Shown here piece by piece: positions 44,344 through 54,380 of a stretch of DNA of 64,000 bases (its first letter is position 1; each line of letters opens with the position of its first letter). A program made the position numbers and the translations under genes. Origin of the DNA: Pseudoalteromonas luteoviolacea (GTDB taxonomy: Bacteria > Pseudomonadota > Gammaproteobacteria > Enterobacterales > Alteromonadaceae). Under the pieces are notes generated by a model. The model saw nothing but the letters and a program-made list of their open reading frames with translations. It was not told where the DNA came from and ran no database searches. Location of the stretch: positions 558,001 to 622,000 of the forward strand of contig NZ_JWIC01000005.1 in the NCBI RefSeq assembly GCF_000814765.1, read 5' to 3'.

Positions 44344-45339
44344 ATGAACAACACGGACAACCCCCTGGTGTTTAAATCACTGGCCAACGCAACGAAATCA
44401 GAACTTCACCGACTTACTCAAGGCGTTATTAATACCTGTGAAATTTCACCTTTATTGCACTTTGATCTAAACGGCGCGATGGATGCAGAGAGTAAAGATC
44501 TTATGGCACGCTGTGATGACTATAAAAATGGCTTTGCTGAAGTCAGAGCCCGAAGACAAATCTCTGATACTGTGCCAGACGAACACATCCACGATCAAAT
44601 AGTGACTTTACCTTGTGGCGCGTTGTGGTTAGCTGGGATCTACCGCAATCATCAAGACCTAACCTTCATCGAGATTATCGGAGAACACACAGTTGAATAC
44701 TCTGATCTTCAACACTACTTACCAGATATATTGCGCTTTTTTAGTTGGTGCCAACCTGAAATCGTATCCGTATGGTCTAAGCCACATAGCGATCACTTTA
44801 AGCTACTTGCAAATTTACGTGGCGTTGAAATTGAAGACTGTTTTTGGGGCGCTGAAACTGCCAATATCAATATACCCACAAACGAGGAAATCACGCTACT
44901 CCCTTTTGATATGGCCGCTGACTGGCATTGGTATGAACAGGAGTATAAAGCTTTTCATCACGATGTACCGCACTTAAAAGATCGTCTCGAAATCGAAGAT
45001 AAAGAATCAGTCGCTGAGCTGGTAGAAAAAAATTTGGCATTTGTTGCCTATCACGGTGATCAACCAACACAAAAGGTCGGTGTTATACTGCTGGACCCTT
45101 GTACAGAGCTTGGTTATAAAGGGCTATTAATCAATGAATTTATAATTTCAAAGGCGTTTCGAGGCCAAGGCTTTGGACCTAAAATACAAGCAGCCATGAT
45201 TGACAAAATTCGCGCACAATATGACTTTGTGTGCGGTTATATTTACAGCGGTAACCACGCTTCAATGAACAATGCTAAATACACCCGCTCTTTGCTCAGA
45301 ACCGAGCTCACACTCCCCATTGAACATTTTATTACATAG
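44344..45339 (+). CDS. GNAT-domain protein with N-terminal extension
   Basis: The 331-residue protein has a C-terminal GNAT domain (about 180-320) with the acetyl-CoA loop SKAFRGQGFGPKIQ (about 268-281) and the preceding strand GLLINEFII. The N-terminal 170 residues are not recognised and may be a second, degenerate acetyltransferase-like lobe. It is probably a cytoplasmic acetyltransferase with unknown substrate. It ends close to a strong terminator shared with the convergent protease gene. Confidence 0.82.
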   Translation: MNNTDNPLVFKSLANATKSELHRLTQGVINTCEISPLLHFDLNGAMDAESKDLMARCDDYKNGFAEVRARRQISDTVPDEHIHDQIVTLPCGALWLAGIYRNHQDLTFIEIIGEHTVEYSDLQHYLPDILRFFSWCQPEIVSVWSKPHSDHFKLLANLRGVEIEDCFWGAETANINIPTNEEITLLPFDMAADWHWYEQEYKAFHHDVPHLKDRLEIEDKESVAELVEKNLAFVAYHGDQPTQKVGVILLDPCTELGYKGLLINEFIISKAFRGQGFGPKIQAAMIDKIRAQYDFVCGYIYSGNHASMNNAKYTRSLLRTELTLPIEHFIT

Positions 45340-45361
45340 CGCTCATCTCTTTAACTTAGAT

Positions 45362-45394
45362 AAAAGCCACGCTGAATTTCAATCGTGGCTTTTT
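45362..45394. terminator. Bidirectional terminator between GNAT and protease genes
   Basis: AAAAGCCACG / CGTGGCTTTT form a 10-bp stem with a 12-base loop, with A and T tracts at both ends, between convergent genes. Confidence 0.85.
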
Positions 45395-45413
45395 AAATCA
45401 GCTTTGAGTGCGA

Positions 45414-47048
45414 TTAGTTACAATCACGTACCCACTGCCATACTTCCCATTTAGATGAGTGATCTGCTGGTGAGTCGCCTTTGTTCCACCACTGTGCTTC
45501 ATAAATACTGCCATTTTGTGAAACCTGGTCACCTTGCAAATATACTTTGCTACTTGACCATGCATCTACAGCACAACCACCACCGACAGATACTGTCACT
45601 TGTTGAGTCTTAGTAGATTGCAGCCCTTCGACATCTTTTACAGTCAAAGACACACTGTAAGTGCCAGCAGCACCATAGGTATGTGTTGGGTTTTTAAGCT
45701 GGCTTGTTGTGCCGTCACCAAACTGCCAGTCATAACTCACAACCCCTTTGTCATCAAAAGAGGTGTCGGAGAATGCCACCGTCAATGCGTTCTTCGTAAA
45801 TGAGAAGTTCGCAACTGGCGGCGTATTATCAACAGGATCAGTATCTCCTTTAGGGATCACTCCACCAAAATGCGTTGCGACTTCAGGCCAAATTAGCTCA
45901 ATTCGTGTACCACGGTTCAATTTGGTAGTACATTGCGTGCTATTACCATAGTGGTGCAGTGCTATGACATTATTGTCATACGCAGATACGACTGGCGAAC
46001 CAGAAGAACCACCTATAGTGTCACATTTATACCCCATGTCAGTGTCAGAACCACGACCAGCTGTCACTGTTTGATCGATTTGACAATAACCGCCCGTATT
46101 TTGATCGCTTTCAATCGCCAACTCTTTCGGATTACCGCTACCGTGCTGAGGAATGAAAATACGCTGCCCTTTTTGCTGTGCAGACACATCTAAACCAAAA
46201 TGGCCGAACTGTCTGATTTTCTCAAAATTACTTACTGTAAATAGCGTATAATCCAATCTATAGTCAGTAGCAAGCAGTTGATCTGCCATGACTTTCACTG
46301 TGCCATTCGTACTACCAGTACCACAGGCTGAACGTTGATAGTTAAACCACACTTCTACGTTTTTCGCATCAGCCGCCGAATCAAAACAGTGGTTGTTGGT
46401 AAACATATGGTTACCTGCACCGACACGCCAAGCGGTACATAAACTGCGCCCCCCGATCAGCAAACGGGCAACAGGACGACTGCGCTCATACTCGACTGGG
46501 TGAGATGTTTCCCAACATGCGACATCTCTGCGTTCATTAATGCCGCAAGTTGAGTTTGGCTCAATCATATCAAGACCCGACATAATCTCGTTCGAGGCAA
46601 GCTCTGTGTCAGAGTAGCCCGCATAAAAATCCGCAACCTCAATGCCATGACCTTGCGCCCACAAGCTTGGCTCAGAGACGACTAACTTAAGCTTAATTGC
46701 ATCTGCTGATACAGACATTGACGAAAAGACACCGTTGTCATTTTGATCGTAACGATAGACTTCTTTGCCTTTTAAATCACTCACTTCGAGGTAAGCGCCT
46801 TTTGGCAGTGAGAATTTAGCAAAGTTAACTTTAATAAAGTTCGCGTTCGGGTAATTAATCACATGTTCAAACTCATTTTTATCTGAATCAGACACGCTAT
46901 TGATACCTAAATTAAGCTGATAAGAAACCGCTTGAGCAACTTCTGTTTTTTGCGCAACGCCAGTATCTTGAATATTCGCTTGTGTGCCACAGGCAACGAC
47001 AAGTGCGCAAGCAGGGAGTAGTGACTTGATTACTTTACATGATGTCAT
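45414..47048 (-). CDS. Secreted trypsin-like serine protease with PKD and chitin-binding domains
   Basis: The 544-residue exoprotein has a signal sequence (about 1-24), a prodomain (about 30-165), an S1-fold protease domain resembling lysyl endopeptidases (about 168-395) with His220 (FTNNHCFDS), Asp266 (YRLDYTLF) and Ser349 (GGSSGSPV), a PKD domain (about 410-490; YDWQFGDGTTSQLKNPTHTYGAAGTYSV) and a CBM5/12-type module at the C terminus (WSSSKVYLQGDQVSQNG, WNKGDSP). Aromatic residues of the last module suggest binding to chitin-like polymers. The enzyme probably digests proteins on particulate surfaces. Confidence 0.92.
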   Translation of the reverse strand: MTSCKVIKSLLPACALVVACGTQANIQDTGVAQKTEVAQAVSYQLNLGINSVSDSDKNEFEHVINYPNANFIKVNFAKFSLPKGAYLEVSDLKGKEVYRYDQNDNGVFSSMSVSADAIKLKLVVSEPSLWAQGHGIEVADFYAGYSDTELASNEIMSGLDMIEPNSTCGINERRDVACWETSHPVEYERSRPVARLLIGGRSLCTAWRVGAGNHMFTNNHCFDSAADAKNVEVWFNYQRSACGTGSTNGTVKVMADQLLATDYRLDYTLFTVSNFEKIRQFGHFGLDVSAQQKGQRIFIPQHGSGNPKELAIESDQNTGGYCQIDQTVTAGRGSDTDMGYKCDTIGGSSGSPVVSAYDNNVIALHHYGNSTQCTTKLNRGTRIELIWPEVATHFGGVIPKGDTDPVDNTPPVANFSFTKNALTVAFSDTSFDDKGVVSYDWQFGDGTTSQLKNPTHTYGAAGTYSVSLTVKDVEGLQSTKTQQVTVSVGGGCAVDAWSSSKVYLQGDQVSQNGSIYEAQWWNKGDSPADHSSKWEVWQWVRDCN

Positions 47049-47457
47049 AAGTATAAAATCCTTTAATTGTAATTATTGTGCTTTTTAATAAAAAGCTTAT
47101 GAAACTTATGTTATTATAAAGTTAATTTCAAGGGGTGAGATAAATTAAAAAGTGTAAATTATAGACAAAGCCAAGTCATTTTATGTACATGACCCCCTCT
47201 TAGTTTAGGTGTCCTACCGATTAATTTTTAAAAATGAAAGTTTATAAATCATATATTTAGTATACAGAATCGATTTAATTCGCAATTTTTATGCAGCCCC
47301 TACACCAAAAAAATAAACTTCGAAGCTGGCAGATTTACCAGCTTACCTCTAATAGCACTGCGATGCTAAATTAAACCCAGTTCCCATATTGATATTTTTG
47401 GTATTTATCTATCGAGCCCGATAAATCTCCATAACATGTAAGAAGGAAATTCTAACA
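47049..47457. other. Intergenic region without recognised features
   Basis: This AT-rich stretch separates divergent genes for the protease and the Cys-rich secreted protein. A ribosome binding site (AAGAAGGAAATTC) lies at its right end. I see no operator-like dyad or RNA gene. Confidence 0.5.
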
Positions 47458-47928
47458 ATGAAAAAACAGCTAGTTGCGAGCCTAATTTTGGGGTTATCCT
47501 CTTTTGCTACATTTTCTCAAGCGTGTAAAACAGAGGTTGAAACCGTTACCACCAAATATTATAGAGGCATCGCAAGCTGCCATGCATATGTGAACGGGAC
47601 GTTCCATCGCGTAGAAAAATATATTCCACAAACGACTCAATCTCGCATTTATATTGGTGATTGGATACCAAACCCGACAACTCATCGTCGAGAATATGCA
47701 ACCTGCTTTGCGAATGTGCCCTTTTCACACTCTGATACACAAATTATTCGCGTCAAATATTGTAAAGACAAAGTGCTGGTTGAGGCACGTGGTATTTCAC
47801 CAGAGCAAGCAAAAGGCTTTTTAAGGCAACGCGGTGCAACAGAAATTGGAGGTTGTAGACCAGACTTTACTGATCAACCGATGCACTTTATTTGCGCTGG
47901 TTATATCGTTGATTGGATAAAACAATAG
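47458..47928 (+). CDS. Small Cys-rich secreted protein, unknown function
   Basis: The 156-residue product has a signal peptide (residues 1-22, ending SQA) and seven Cys, six or seven in the mature part (ACKTEVE, ASCHAYV, ATCFANV, KYCKDK, GGCRPD, FICAGY), indicating disulfides in the periplasm or outside. No family is recognised. AAGAAGGAAATTC supports the start. It stands alone, divergent from the exoprotease. Confidence 0.78.
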   Translation: MKKQLVASLILGLSSFATFSQACKTEVETVTTKYYRGIASCHAYVNGTFHRVEKYIPQTTQSRIYIGDWIPNPTTHRREYATCFANVPFSHSDTQIIRVKYCKDKVLVEARGISPEQAKGFLRQRGATEIGGCRPDFTDQPMHFICAGYIVDWIKQ

Positions 47929-48076
47929 AGATATAAATTATTGTCTATTTGGCAGATCACAATAAAAACACACCTGCCAAGTAGACAAGTCTCCTAACGA
48001 GATATCTTAAGCGAGAATGCAGAAGGAGTGAGCCCTACACCTTAATAAATTAAGACCCACTTATAGAACGTAAAAA

Positions 48077-49642
48077 TCACATTTTTATAATCGTACTTAA
48101 CCGCTTTTTAATCACTGGGTTGGTTTGCGATTGATACAGCTTATCTAAACGTTCGATATTCATTGCAGATAACTTGTAGTTCGCTTGCTGATAAACACGT
48201 GCAAACGCATCAATTGCCGCCATTTGTGGCGACGCCAACAAACTTGATACTACTTGATCTTGATAATCAGCAAGTGGTCCTAACGATTTAATCGTATTTT
48301 TGCGCACCTGTATATCAGAGTGTTGAAGTAACTCAGGAAGCTTCGCAATTAACGCTGGGTTTTTCGTATTTGCCATCGCTAACACCGCTGTTGATAGCTG
48401 TTTGGGGTCATCCATCTGCTTAGATAAATAATCAGCCACATGTGTTGACTGTGCCGGTGAAAACTTACTCATTGTTCCCATACTCAGCATGGCCATGTCA
48501 GAAAGCACCGTGTTTCCCCTATGCTCAACAAGGCTTCTTAAACTAGAAAAGCCAACATCAGATGCATTTTCAAACCGCCCTAGTGCCATAACAAGTTTTT
48601 GTTGAACTTGGATACCTACATCATTATCAGTTAGCAGATCTGAAATCATCTGCTCCGCTTGCAGGGTTTGGGCTTTTTGCAATGCGTAAATAAAAGCTGA
48701 GGACAAACTATCATGCGTATCAAGAAGGGCTTTCAGTTCGCTCTGATCAAAACTTTTTAGCATATACAGACCGATTGCTTTGGCCAAGTTGGGATCTAAA
48801 TTGCTCTGTAGTGACTGTATAAGAGTCATGAAGTTATCACTCGTCACTTGTACTTCGACTTGCTTTGAGGATGTCGCGGGTTGAATAGTATGGTTGTGAT
48901 TAGCAACCCAATCAACGGGAGCAAATGGCACATGCTTTATTGGCTTTACCGTCACTGTTTGCACAACTTCATAACGCTGTCCGCTGCGTTGCCAAATTTG
49001 CTTGTTATCATACTCTAGTGTCAGTGTATCCCCAGAAACATCCTTATTCACAGTCATTTTCCACAGCTCTTGTTCTTGATTGTCTGCATATTTTTGCTGT
49101 GCTGTTATCACGCGTTCAATGACATTATCTTGTTGAACATATTGAAAAGTCTTTATACCCAAAGCATCTTCGAATGTCAGGGGGGTGTCCAATGAGTAAC
49201 TCATTAAATCAAGTACTTTTGATACCACAAATAGTGGATGCTGCTCATTCAAGCCAAGCATGTCGAGTTCAGAGAATTGCCGTGACTGATACTTCACCAA
49301 AAATGGTAATTGGGCAGGCATCGTTTGTAGCTTATTGTCTGTCATAAACACGATGTCACTGAGCATCGCAGCCGACTTTGTCGAAGCGGCGGCATGTGGT
49401 TGAAAGTGCATTTGCCAACTCAGCTCAGAAAATGTCATGGCACTGCCGCTGTCGCTCAATACTGCAGAGTGAATATCCACTTGATAAGCGAAGAAATATG
49501 TTTTTGACACCGGCTTATCTTCGGCCATTGACGTGCTTTCAGTCGATTGTGCTTGGTGCGGTGCTTGACTCGAGGAAAAGTTTATAATGATCAAGCCAGC
49601 AAACAACGCCGCCGCGACACACATAAAAATTGTTTTATTCAT
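48077..49642 (-). CDS. Exported HEAT-repeat protein with vitellogenin-like layout
   Basis: The 521-residue protein has a signal anchor (residues 5-25), a beta-rich N-terminal half (about 45-265; YFFAYQVDIHSAVLSD, LPFLVKYQSRQFSEL) and a helical HEAT-like superhelix (about 275-521; DNDVGIQVQQKLVMALGRFEN, HSDIQVRKNTIKSLGPLADY). A beta sheet followed by a helical superhelix is the order in the N-terminal module of large lipid-transfer proteins (vitellogenin, MTP, apoB). The resemblance is by layout and short patterns only. It lies 46 bases after the 49689-50660 gene and is probably cotranscribed. Confidence 0.72.
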   Translation of the reverse strand: MNKTIFMCVAAALFAGLIIINFSSSQAPHQAQSTESTSMAEDKPVSKTYFFAYQVDIHSAVLSDSGSAMTFSELSWQMHFQPHAAASTKSAAMLSDIVFMTDNKLQTMPAQLPFLVKYQSRQFSELDMLGLNEQHPLFVVSKVLDLMSYSLDTPLTFEDALGIKTFQYVQQDNVIERVITAQQKYADNQEQELWKMTVNKDVSGDTLTLEYDNKQIWQRSGQRYEVVQTVTVKPIKHVPFAPVDWVANHNHTIQPATSSKQVEVQVTSDNFMTLIQSLQSNLDPNLAKAIGLYMLKSFDQSELKALLDTHDSLSSAFIYALQKAQTLQAEQMISDLLTDNDVGIQVQQKLVMALGRFENASDVGFSSLRSLVEHRGNTVLSDMAMLSMGTMSKFSPAQSTHVADYLSKQMDDPKQLSTAVLAMANTKNPALIAKLPELLQHSDIQVRKNTIKSLGPLADYQDQVVSSLLASPQMAAIDAFARVYQQANYKLSAMNIERLDKLYQSQTNPVIKKRLSTIIKM

Positions 49643-49688
49643 GAAATCTTCTCAAAAGTGGTGGCTAAAGCCACCACTACTTCTGTTG

Positions 49689-50660
49689 TTATAGATTTTC
49701 CCAAACAGGGCTTGCATATTCGTATAGCACGGTTTCACGTGTATACAGTGGATCCCATTTCATGACGTCCACATTGAACTGCAGTAAACCCCACAACTTC
49801 TTGCAGTAAGCTTGAATTTTGCCGTCTCCACCAGTAAGTTTTGTGCTAATTTTTAACTCTAAGAAGCCTTGTTCAAGGACTTGCGAGTCTTGCACTACAC
49901 GACGAATTCCCGCCTCGACATAGCCTTTCCCTTTTACTTTCAACAGGTTTAGTTTTCCCTTCACACCCGCTTCAGAGATGCCGTGACCAAATGAACCGTA
50001 AGCTGAGCTCGATACCAAACCACCAACATATGGCTCAACAGAGGCATATATATAGTCTGGACGTCTTACTCCATCGACTTCGAAAGGCTCTTCATTACCG
50101 TAGCCGCCAATTACTCCCCCCACGGTAAATTCAGCACCCGCCTCAACACCAGCACCAAATTTAACCCCCACTTTTAATAGCCCAAGCGGGTCTAGTGGTA
50201 GCTCAACTTTAGGCTTTATTGGCTCTGGAATAAGATCAAAATAGTACTCAACTGGATAGGTAACAGACGCGTTAAGCAAATCATCACAATTAGGCTTAAA
50301 ACTCGCGACGGTGTCATCACCAACAGTAAAGTTAAAGCTCATTCCCTGCGTGCAGTCGAGCTTGCTAGGATTAAACGAAAACTCAAGTTCACCAATAGAC
50401 ATTTTAAAGTTTCGATTGTGAAGCTTCACCCAGTTACCAGCTTGATACGCCCCTTGCGTTGCGCCATTGCTCACCTGATCAACATACATCCACCCCTGCT
50501 GATCACGATATTGGTGCGATTGACCAATCACATTATTTTTTTCAATCGTTCTTACATTGCGCTCTACATAACCCGGATCTTTATATAAGTAGGCATTTGC
50601 AACAGGTGACAATGTAATCGCAGAGATAACGCCTAACAATGCAGCGTATTTAAATTTCAT
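49689..50660 (-). CDS. Exported beta-rich protein, unknown function
   Basis: The 323-residue protein starts at 50660 because GAGGAT lies just before that ATG; a frame from 50672 would include the ribosome binding site. It has a signal peptide (residues 1-23, ending ANA) and a mature part rich in beta strand and Gly (VGVKFGAGVEAGAEFTVGG), with three or four Cys. No family is recognised. It is upstream of the HEAT-repeat gene in the same operon, so the two may form a secreted or periplasmic complex, possibly lipid-binding. Confidence 0.72.
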   Translation of the reverse strand: MKFKYAALLGVISAITLSPVANAYLYKDPGYVERNVRTIEKNNVIGQSHQYRDQQGWMYVDQVSNGATQGAYQAGNWVKLHNRNFKMSIGELEFSFNPSKLDCTQGMSFNFTVGDDTVASFKPNCDDLLNASVTYPVEYYFDLIPEPIKPKVELPLDPLGLLKVGVKFGAGVEAGAEFTVGGVIGGYGNEEPFEVDGVRRPDYIYASVEPYVGGLVSSSAYGSFGHGISEAGVKGKLNLLKVKGKGYVEAGIRRVVQDSQVLEQGFLELKISTKLTGGDGKIQAYCKKLWGLLQFNVDVMKWDPLYTRETVLYEYASPVWENL

Positions 50661-51180
50661 GGTTATCCTCATATTTTTAAATGTTCAAATGTATATATGT
50701 TGCGCAACAAAACCACAATAACACACTTTCTTTACACTTTACTTTCATTTTTACCTTTTATAGATAAATAAAGATTTAAAAATAACCAGAAAACCTCAAA
50801 TAAATACGTATCTCAACATTGATTGATATAACTTTTACAATAATAAGCTTTTACATTGATGTTAAATTTAAAATAAAATTTTATTTTAATCTTGTAATAC
50901 CACTAAATAATTATAAAAAGTATTTTATAAACAAAAGCTAAAGCCACATAAGTTACAAACCAATAACCCAGACAATCCTAAGAATAAAACTAATATTTAT
51001 TATTTTAATTTTGAATAAGAGAACAGAACAAAACTGACCAGTTTTCAAACTATACAGAGAGGGGTCAAAGCTTAACCCGCCGTACGATTGTTCAAAATGC
51101 AAACGCTACAAAGTGTGTAATTTAGGCGTGGTTGAAGTGAATAATATTGAATAAAGAAGAGAGGAACATCAAAAATTAAA
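50661..51180. other. AT-rich intergenic region with a long AT palindrome
   Basis: No gene is supported. A perfect 22-bp A/T-only palindrome spans 50868-50889 and could be a protein-binding or cruciform-prone site, or chance in AT-rich DNA. A short open stretch near 51060-51150 reads PYDCSKCKRYKVCNLG but has no start codon. Confidence 0.4.
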
Positions 51181-51219
51181 AACCCAGCAGCAAGCATACG
51201 ATAAGTGTGCTGCTGGGTT
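51181..51219 (-). terminator. Terminator of the lipoprotein/M48 operon
   Basis: AACCCAGCAGCA / TGCTGCTGGGTT form a 12-bp perfect stem with a 15-base loop, 11 bases after the 51230 stop. On the minus strand a T-rich tract follows. Confidence 0.8.
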
Positions 51220-51229
51220 ATCGGACACT

Positions 51230-51799
51230 TTATAGTACAGAAACCGAACCGAAGATACTATTTACTTCAGCTTTATAACGCTCTGCATAGTGTAGAGATG
51301 GTGAAATATACATAACCATGTATAACTTATCATTTTTAACAGCAACAAGTGCGTCAACTGACTTCTTCAAACCACCTTCAAGGAAATAAGAGAGTTCCAT
51401 TCTGAAACCAACATCTTCACCAATCATTTGCGGTGCCATGCTCTCAGTATTCACGTTGATTGAGCCACCATGGCTATTTTTCAGTGACGTTTTTACAAAC
51501 TCTTCAAGTTCATTTGGCAACATACCCGCTTTAAAAGAAGGTAATGGTAACTCTTTGTTAGAAGACTTAAATATAGTTTCTCCATTCGCAATATTACCAA
51601 TGATGTATAGCTCATTTAATGCTAAGCCATCTTTAGTCCATAGCTGAGACTTTTTATGTGGGTTACCATTGACTTTATTCCAACTTGAAGTTGGTGTCAG
51701 CGTTATACCATGAACAGTTGCAGACTGCGGCTTAACAAGCTTAAACGCAGCGCATGAAGTTAGTGTCAGTAAGAACAGTGCTAATGCAATGTGTTTCAT
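51230..51799 (-). CDS. Putative lipoprotein, unknown function
   Basis: The 189-residue protein has a lipoprotein signal (lipobox LTSC, Cys16). The mature domain begins VTLTPTSSWNKV-like (HGITLTPTSSWNKVNGN) and ends with a strand-rich part (KLYMVMYISPSLHYAERY). No family is named here. It is the last gene of a three-gene operon with an M48 protease and another lipoprotein, with 4 bases between it and the protease gene. Confidence 0.78.
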   Translation of the reverse strand: MKHIALALFLLTLTSCAAFKLVKPQSATVHGITLTPTSSWNKVNGNPHKKSQLWTKDGLALNELYIIGNIANGETIFKSSNKELPLPSFKAGMLPNELEEFVKTSLKNSHGGSINVNTESMAPQMIGEDVGFRMELSYFLEGGLKKSVDALVAVKNDKLYMVMYISPSLHYAERYKAEVNSIFGSVSVL

Positions 51800-51803
51800 T
51801 TTA

Positions 51804-52967
51804 CTATCCCAAAGTTTTAATGTAATAAGCTACCATTGCTTTATCCTTAGCATCCGGTACCAATTCTAAATATTTTTCAAAATGTGCTTTAGCCGTACTG
51901 TTTTCCTTAACTTTTAAGTACAGGTAAGCTAGATGTTTATGTGTTGTATTCGGATAACCTGCGTGAGTCAGAGCAGCCTTATAATGAGTGATCGCCTCTT
52001 TTATATCTTGCTCTTTTCCGCGTTTTCTTGATAATTCACCATAAAAATAGTGAATCAAAGATAACGGGTAACCCATCTCTTTATGACGCTCTAGCAACAC
52101 TTCTGTCTGCTCTTGCTCTTGAAGCGCAATATGGTTTTTCATCAAACGCTCATAATGAACGCTGACTACGGCATGTAAACCTGATCCCTTATTGTCTTCA
52201 CTCTTCACTTTAGGCAGTGTTAATGCGTGAGATTTAAGGTATTTATTGCGCTCTTCTGAAGCTGGGTGGCTTGCAAAAAATGTAGAACGCGACTCTTTCG
52301 ATTTGTCCGAGTTTCTTTCTTCAAGAATATTGCCCCACAACAAACTCGCCTCAAGCGGGTCAAATCCAGCCTTGTGCATCAGCTCTGCGCCCATAATATC
52401 AGCTTCTTTTTCATGCTTACGGCTAAATGCCGCACCAGAACCTGAATTAGCCAGGGTAGCCAAACCGTATACGCCCGTGACGGCTGCAATACCTATATCA
52501 AGAATGATATTGGCTGCGGCTGTGCTTTGCGCTTGTCGCCATTGCTCAATTTGGTGCGTACGTAAGAAGTGTGCGACCTCGTGACCCAGTATGGCAGCGA
52601 GCTGGCTTTCATTCTCTACACGTAACAACAAACCAGTCCAAACATGCATCATGCCGTTTGGATACATTGCAGCATTGAAGTGAGGGTTATCAATAATATA
52701 AACACGAATTGATGAACAATATTCTCCAGCTATCTTACATACCATATTCGAGACATAGTTATTTAACTCCTCGTCACGAATAAGATAAGGAGAGCTTTTG
52801 ACATCTGCCTCAAGTTGATTAACCTTGTACCAAAACCCGCCCTCATCTGAAGACCAATCCGGTTCATAGTTCACGTCAATAGTAGGCGAATATGTCAGCT
52901 GAGAATGTGCATTACAAATCGGTACGATGACTACAACAAGAAAAACAAGTAAAAGCGTATTTTTCAT
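51804..52967 (-). CDS. M48 family metalloprotease with C-terminal TPR
   Basis: The 387-residue protein has a signal peptide (about 1-20), the HExxH zinc motif at His129-His133 (AILGHEVAHFLRTH), the third ligand Glu in SRKHEKEADIMGAELM and a TPR-like C terminus (about 300-385; AHFEKYLELVPDAKDKAM). This matches BepA/Oma1-like periplasmic M48 proteases, which act in outer-membrane protein quality control. Its membership of an operon with two lipoproteins fits an envelope role. Confidence 0.9.
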   Translation of the reverse strand: MKNTLLLVFLVVVIVPICNAHSQLTYSPTIDVNYEPDWSSDEGGFWYKVNQLEADVKSSPYLIRDEELNNYVSNMVCKIAGEYCSSIRVYIIDNPHFNAAMYPNGMMHVWTGLLLRVENESQLAAILGHEVAHFLRTHQIEQWRQAQSTAAANIILDIGIAAVTGVYGLATLANSGSGAAFSRKHEKEADIMGAELMHKAGFDPLEASLLWGNILEERNSDKSKESRSTFFASHPASEERNKYLKSHALTLPKVKSEDNKGSGLHAVVSVHYERLMKNHIALQEQEQTEVLLERHKEMGYPLSLIHYFYGELSRKRGKEQDIKEAITHYKAALTHAGYPNTTHKHLAYLYLKVKENSTAKAHFEKYLELVPDAKDKAMVAYYIKTLG

Positions 52968-52970
52968 GTG

Positions 52971-53678
52971 TTATTCCGCGCTAGGAAATCCGTCTAATAA
53001 ATTCTGTACAGATCTTTGTGCTGACTTTTCTTTTCTTAAGTCGCCTGTGGTGCTAAACAAACGGTTAAACCACACAACATCTCCAGACTCAAGATCTACC
53101 AGCGATGCAAAACCAATTTGGCTTCCACCTGGCGCACCTAAAAGCACCTGCATTGCAACTCGGCCTGCTGACGCATAGCTATCACGCATAAATAAAAACA
53201 ACGCATAATCTGCGCCTGTTTCTTGACGAAGTGTTTGCGCGTCATTACCTAATGTCCAGTCAAAATTCTTGCCTTTAGATGGCAGTTTTTGAGGACCAAG
53301 GTGGTGTACTAGCACTGAATAACCAACCGCTTCGTGTAATTTAGCTAATTGATAGCTGATAGCGTTTGGATCAGTATTGTCTGATTCGAAAGGCACGATA
53401 TCCGCGTTATGCTTTTCCATCACTCTTGCCGCTGCAACATTCATGTGCTTTTTAGCACTTTCAGTCCAGTCTGCTTTCGTTTCTAATGCGCCTAGTGCTG
53501 TTAATTCAGCTAATTCAACATCAATTGGCATCAACAGGATTTTTGATTTTTCTAATTTTTCTCCTGCTTCGCTACTACTATTTAATGTAGATTTTGCGGC
53601 GTAGTTTGACGTGTGTGCACACCCTTGCAAAAGCAACAGTGAAAGCACAGTTAAAGTGGCTAAAATATTACCTTTCAT
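52971..53678 (-). CDS. Putative lipoprotein, unknown function
   Basis: The 235-residue protein has a lipoprotein signal (LLLQGCAHT, Cys21). The mature part contains KILLMPIDVELAELTALGALE and GADYALFLFMRDSYASAGR, with a C-terminal DLESGDVVWFNRL strand pattern seen in small periplasmic lipoproteins that form beta-alpha folds. It is the first gene of an operon with the M48 protease (3-base gap) and a second lipoprotein, so it probably assists that protease or shares its substrate. Confidence 0.8.
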   Translation of the reverse strand: MKGNILATLTVLSLLLLQGCAHTSNYAAKSTLNSSSEAGEKLEKSKILLMPIDVELAELTALGALETKADWTESAKKHMNVAAARVMEKHNADIVPFESDNTDPNAISYQLAKLHEAVGYSVLVHHLGPQKLPSKGKNFDWTLGNDAQTLRQETGADYALFLFMRDSYASAGRVAMQVLLGAPGGSQIGFASLVDLESGDVVWFNRLFSTTGDLRKEKSAQRSVQNLLDGFPSAE

Positions 53679-54380
53679 CTCTCTTCCCGATAAAATAAAG
53701 GCGGGAAAATATACTAAATCGGGGACTAATGCAATTATTTGTAAGAAATCGTTAAGAACTATTGTAAAATAATAAATTTATTAATAATTAACAACTAAGC
53801 AAATAACATAACAAAGAAATCCATAGGTGCAATGCTTAAAGCTAGGTCATGGGATATTGTAAAACAACGGGTAGATCAAAAATTAACCACTCATTAATTT
53901 ACCAAACATAAATTGATCAAAAATCAATCTAAAAGTACCCTTTAAAAAATTACATTTCCAAGGCCTGTTCGTTAAGCTTAAAACACAAACCCCATGCGTT
54001 TGGAGGGTATATCTAGCTCAATGTACAACGAAGACAAAAAACCAACCACAGCAACTTAACCAACTCGTTGCCAAGCTGTTGAGCACCGCGCTAAGCTGAC
54101 ATTTTTTCTTAAAAGCTAGGCTACATACTCAACCAATATGTCTATGACTGAACCCGCTCATGATGAAATGGACTTATTGCTCCATTCTCTCTTTTGAAAA
54201 TCCGACACAAATAGGCCTCAATTTGCTTTCCATAAAAAGAGTAAAACATATCGAATAAAGAAGTATTGTTGCACTTACAAACTACATTCACACATAGCGT
54301 TAAAATCCATTAATCGCATACCTATTCACAAGTTAGATAAAATATTTTACAGTACGCGCAACTTAGTTATTGAGAGCCCT
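53679..54380. other. Gene-poor intergenic region
   Basis: These 702 bases lie between divergent units. They are AT-rich at the left and more mixed at the right. Only very short frames occur, none with convincing ribosome binding sites, and I recognise no regulatory motif. Confidence 0.5.

Noticed and set aside
51034..51150. Open stretch encoding PYDCSKCKRYKVCNLG
   Set aside because: No ATG, GTG or TTG with a ribosome binding site; cannot be supported as a gene.
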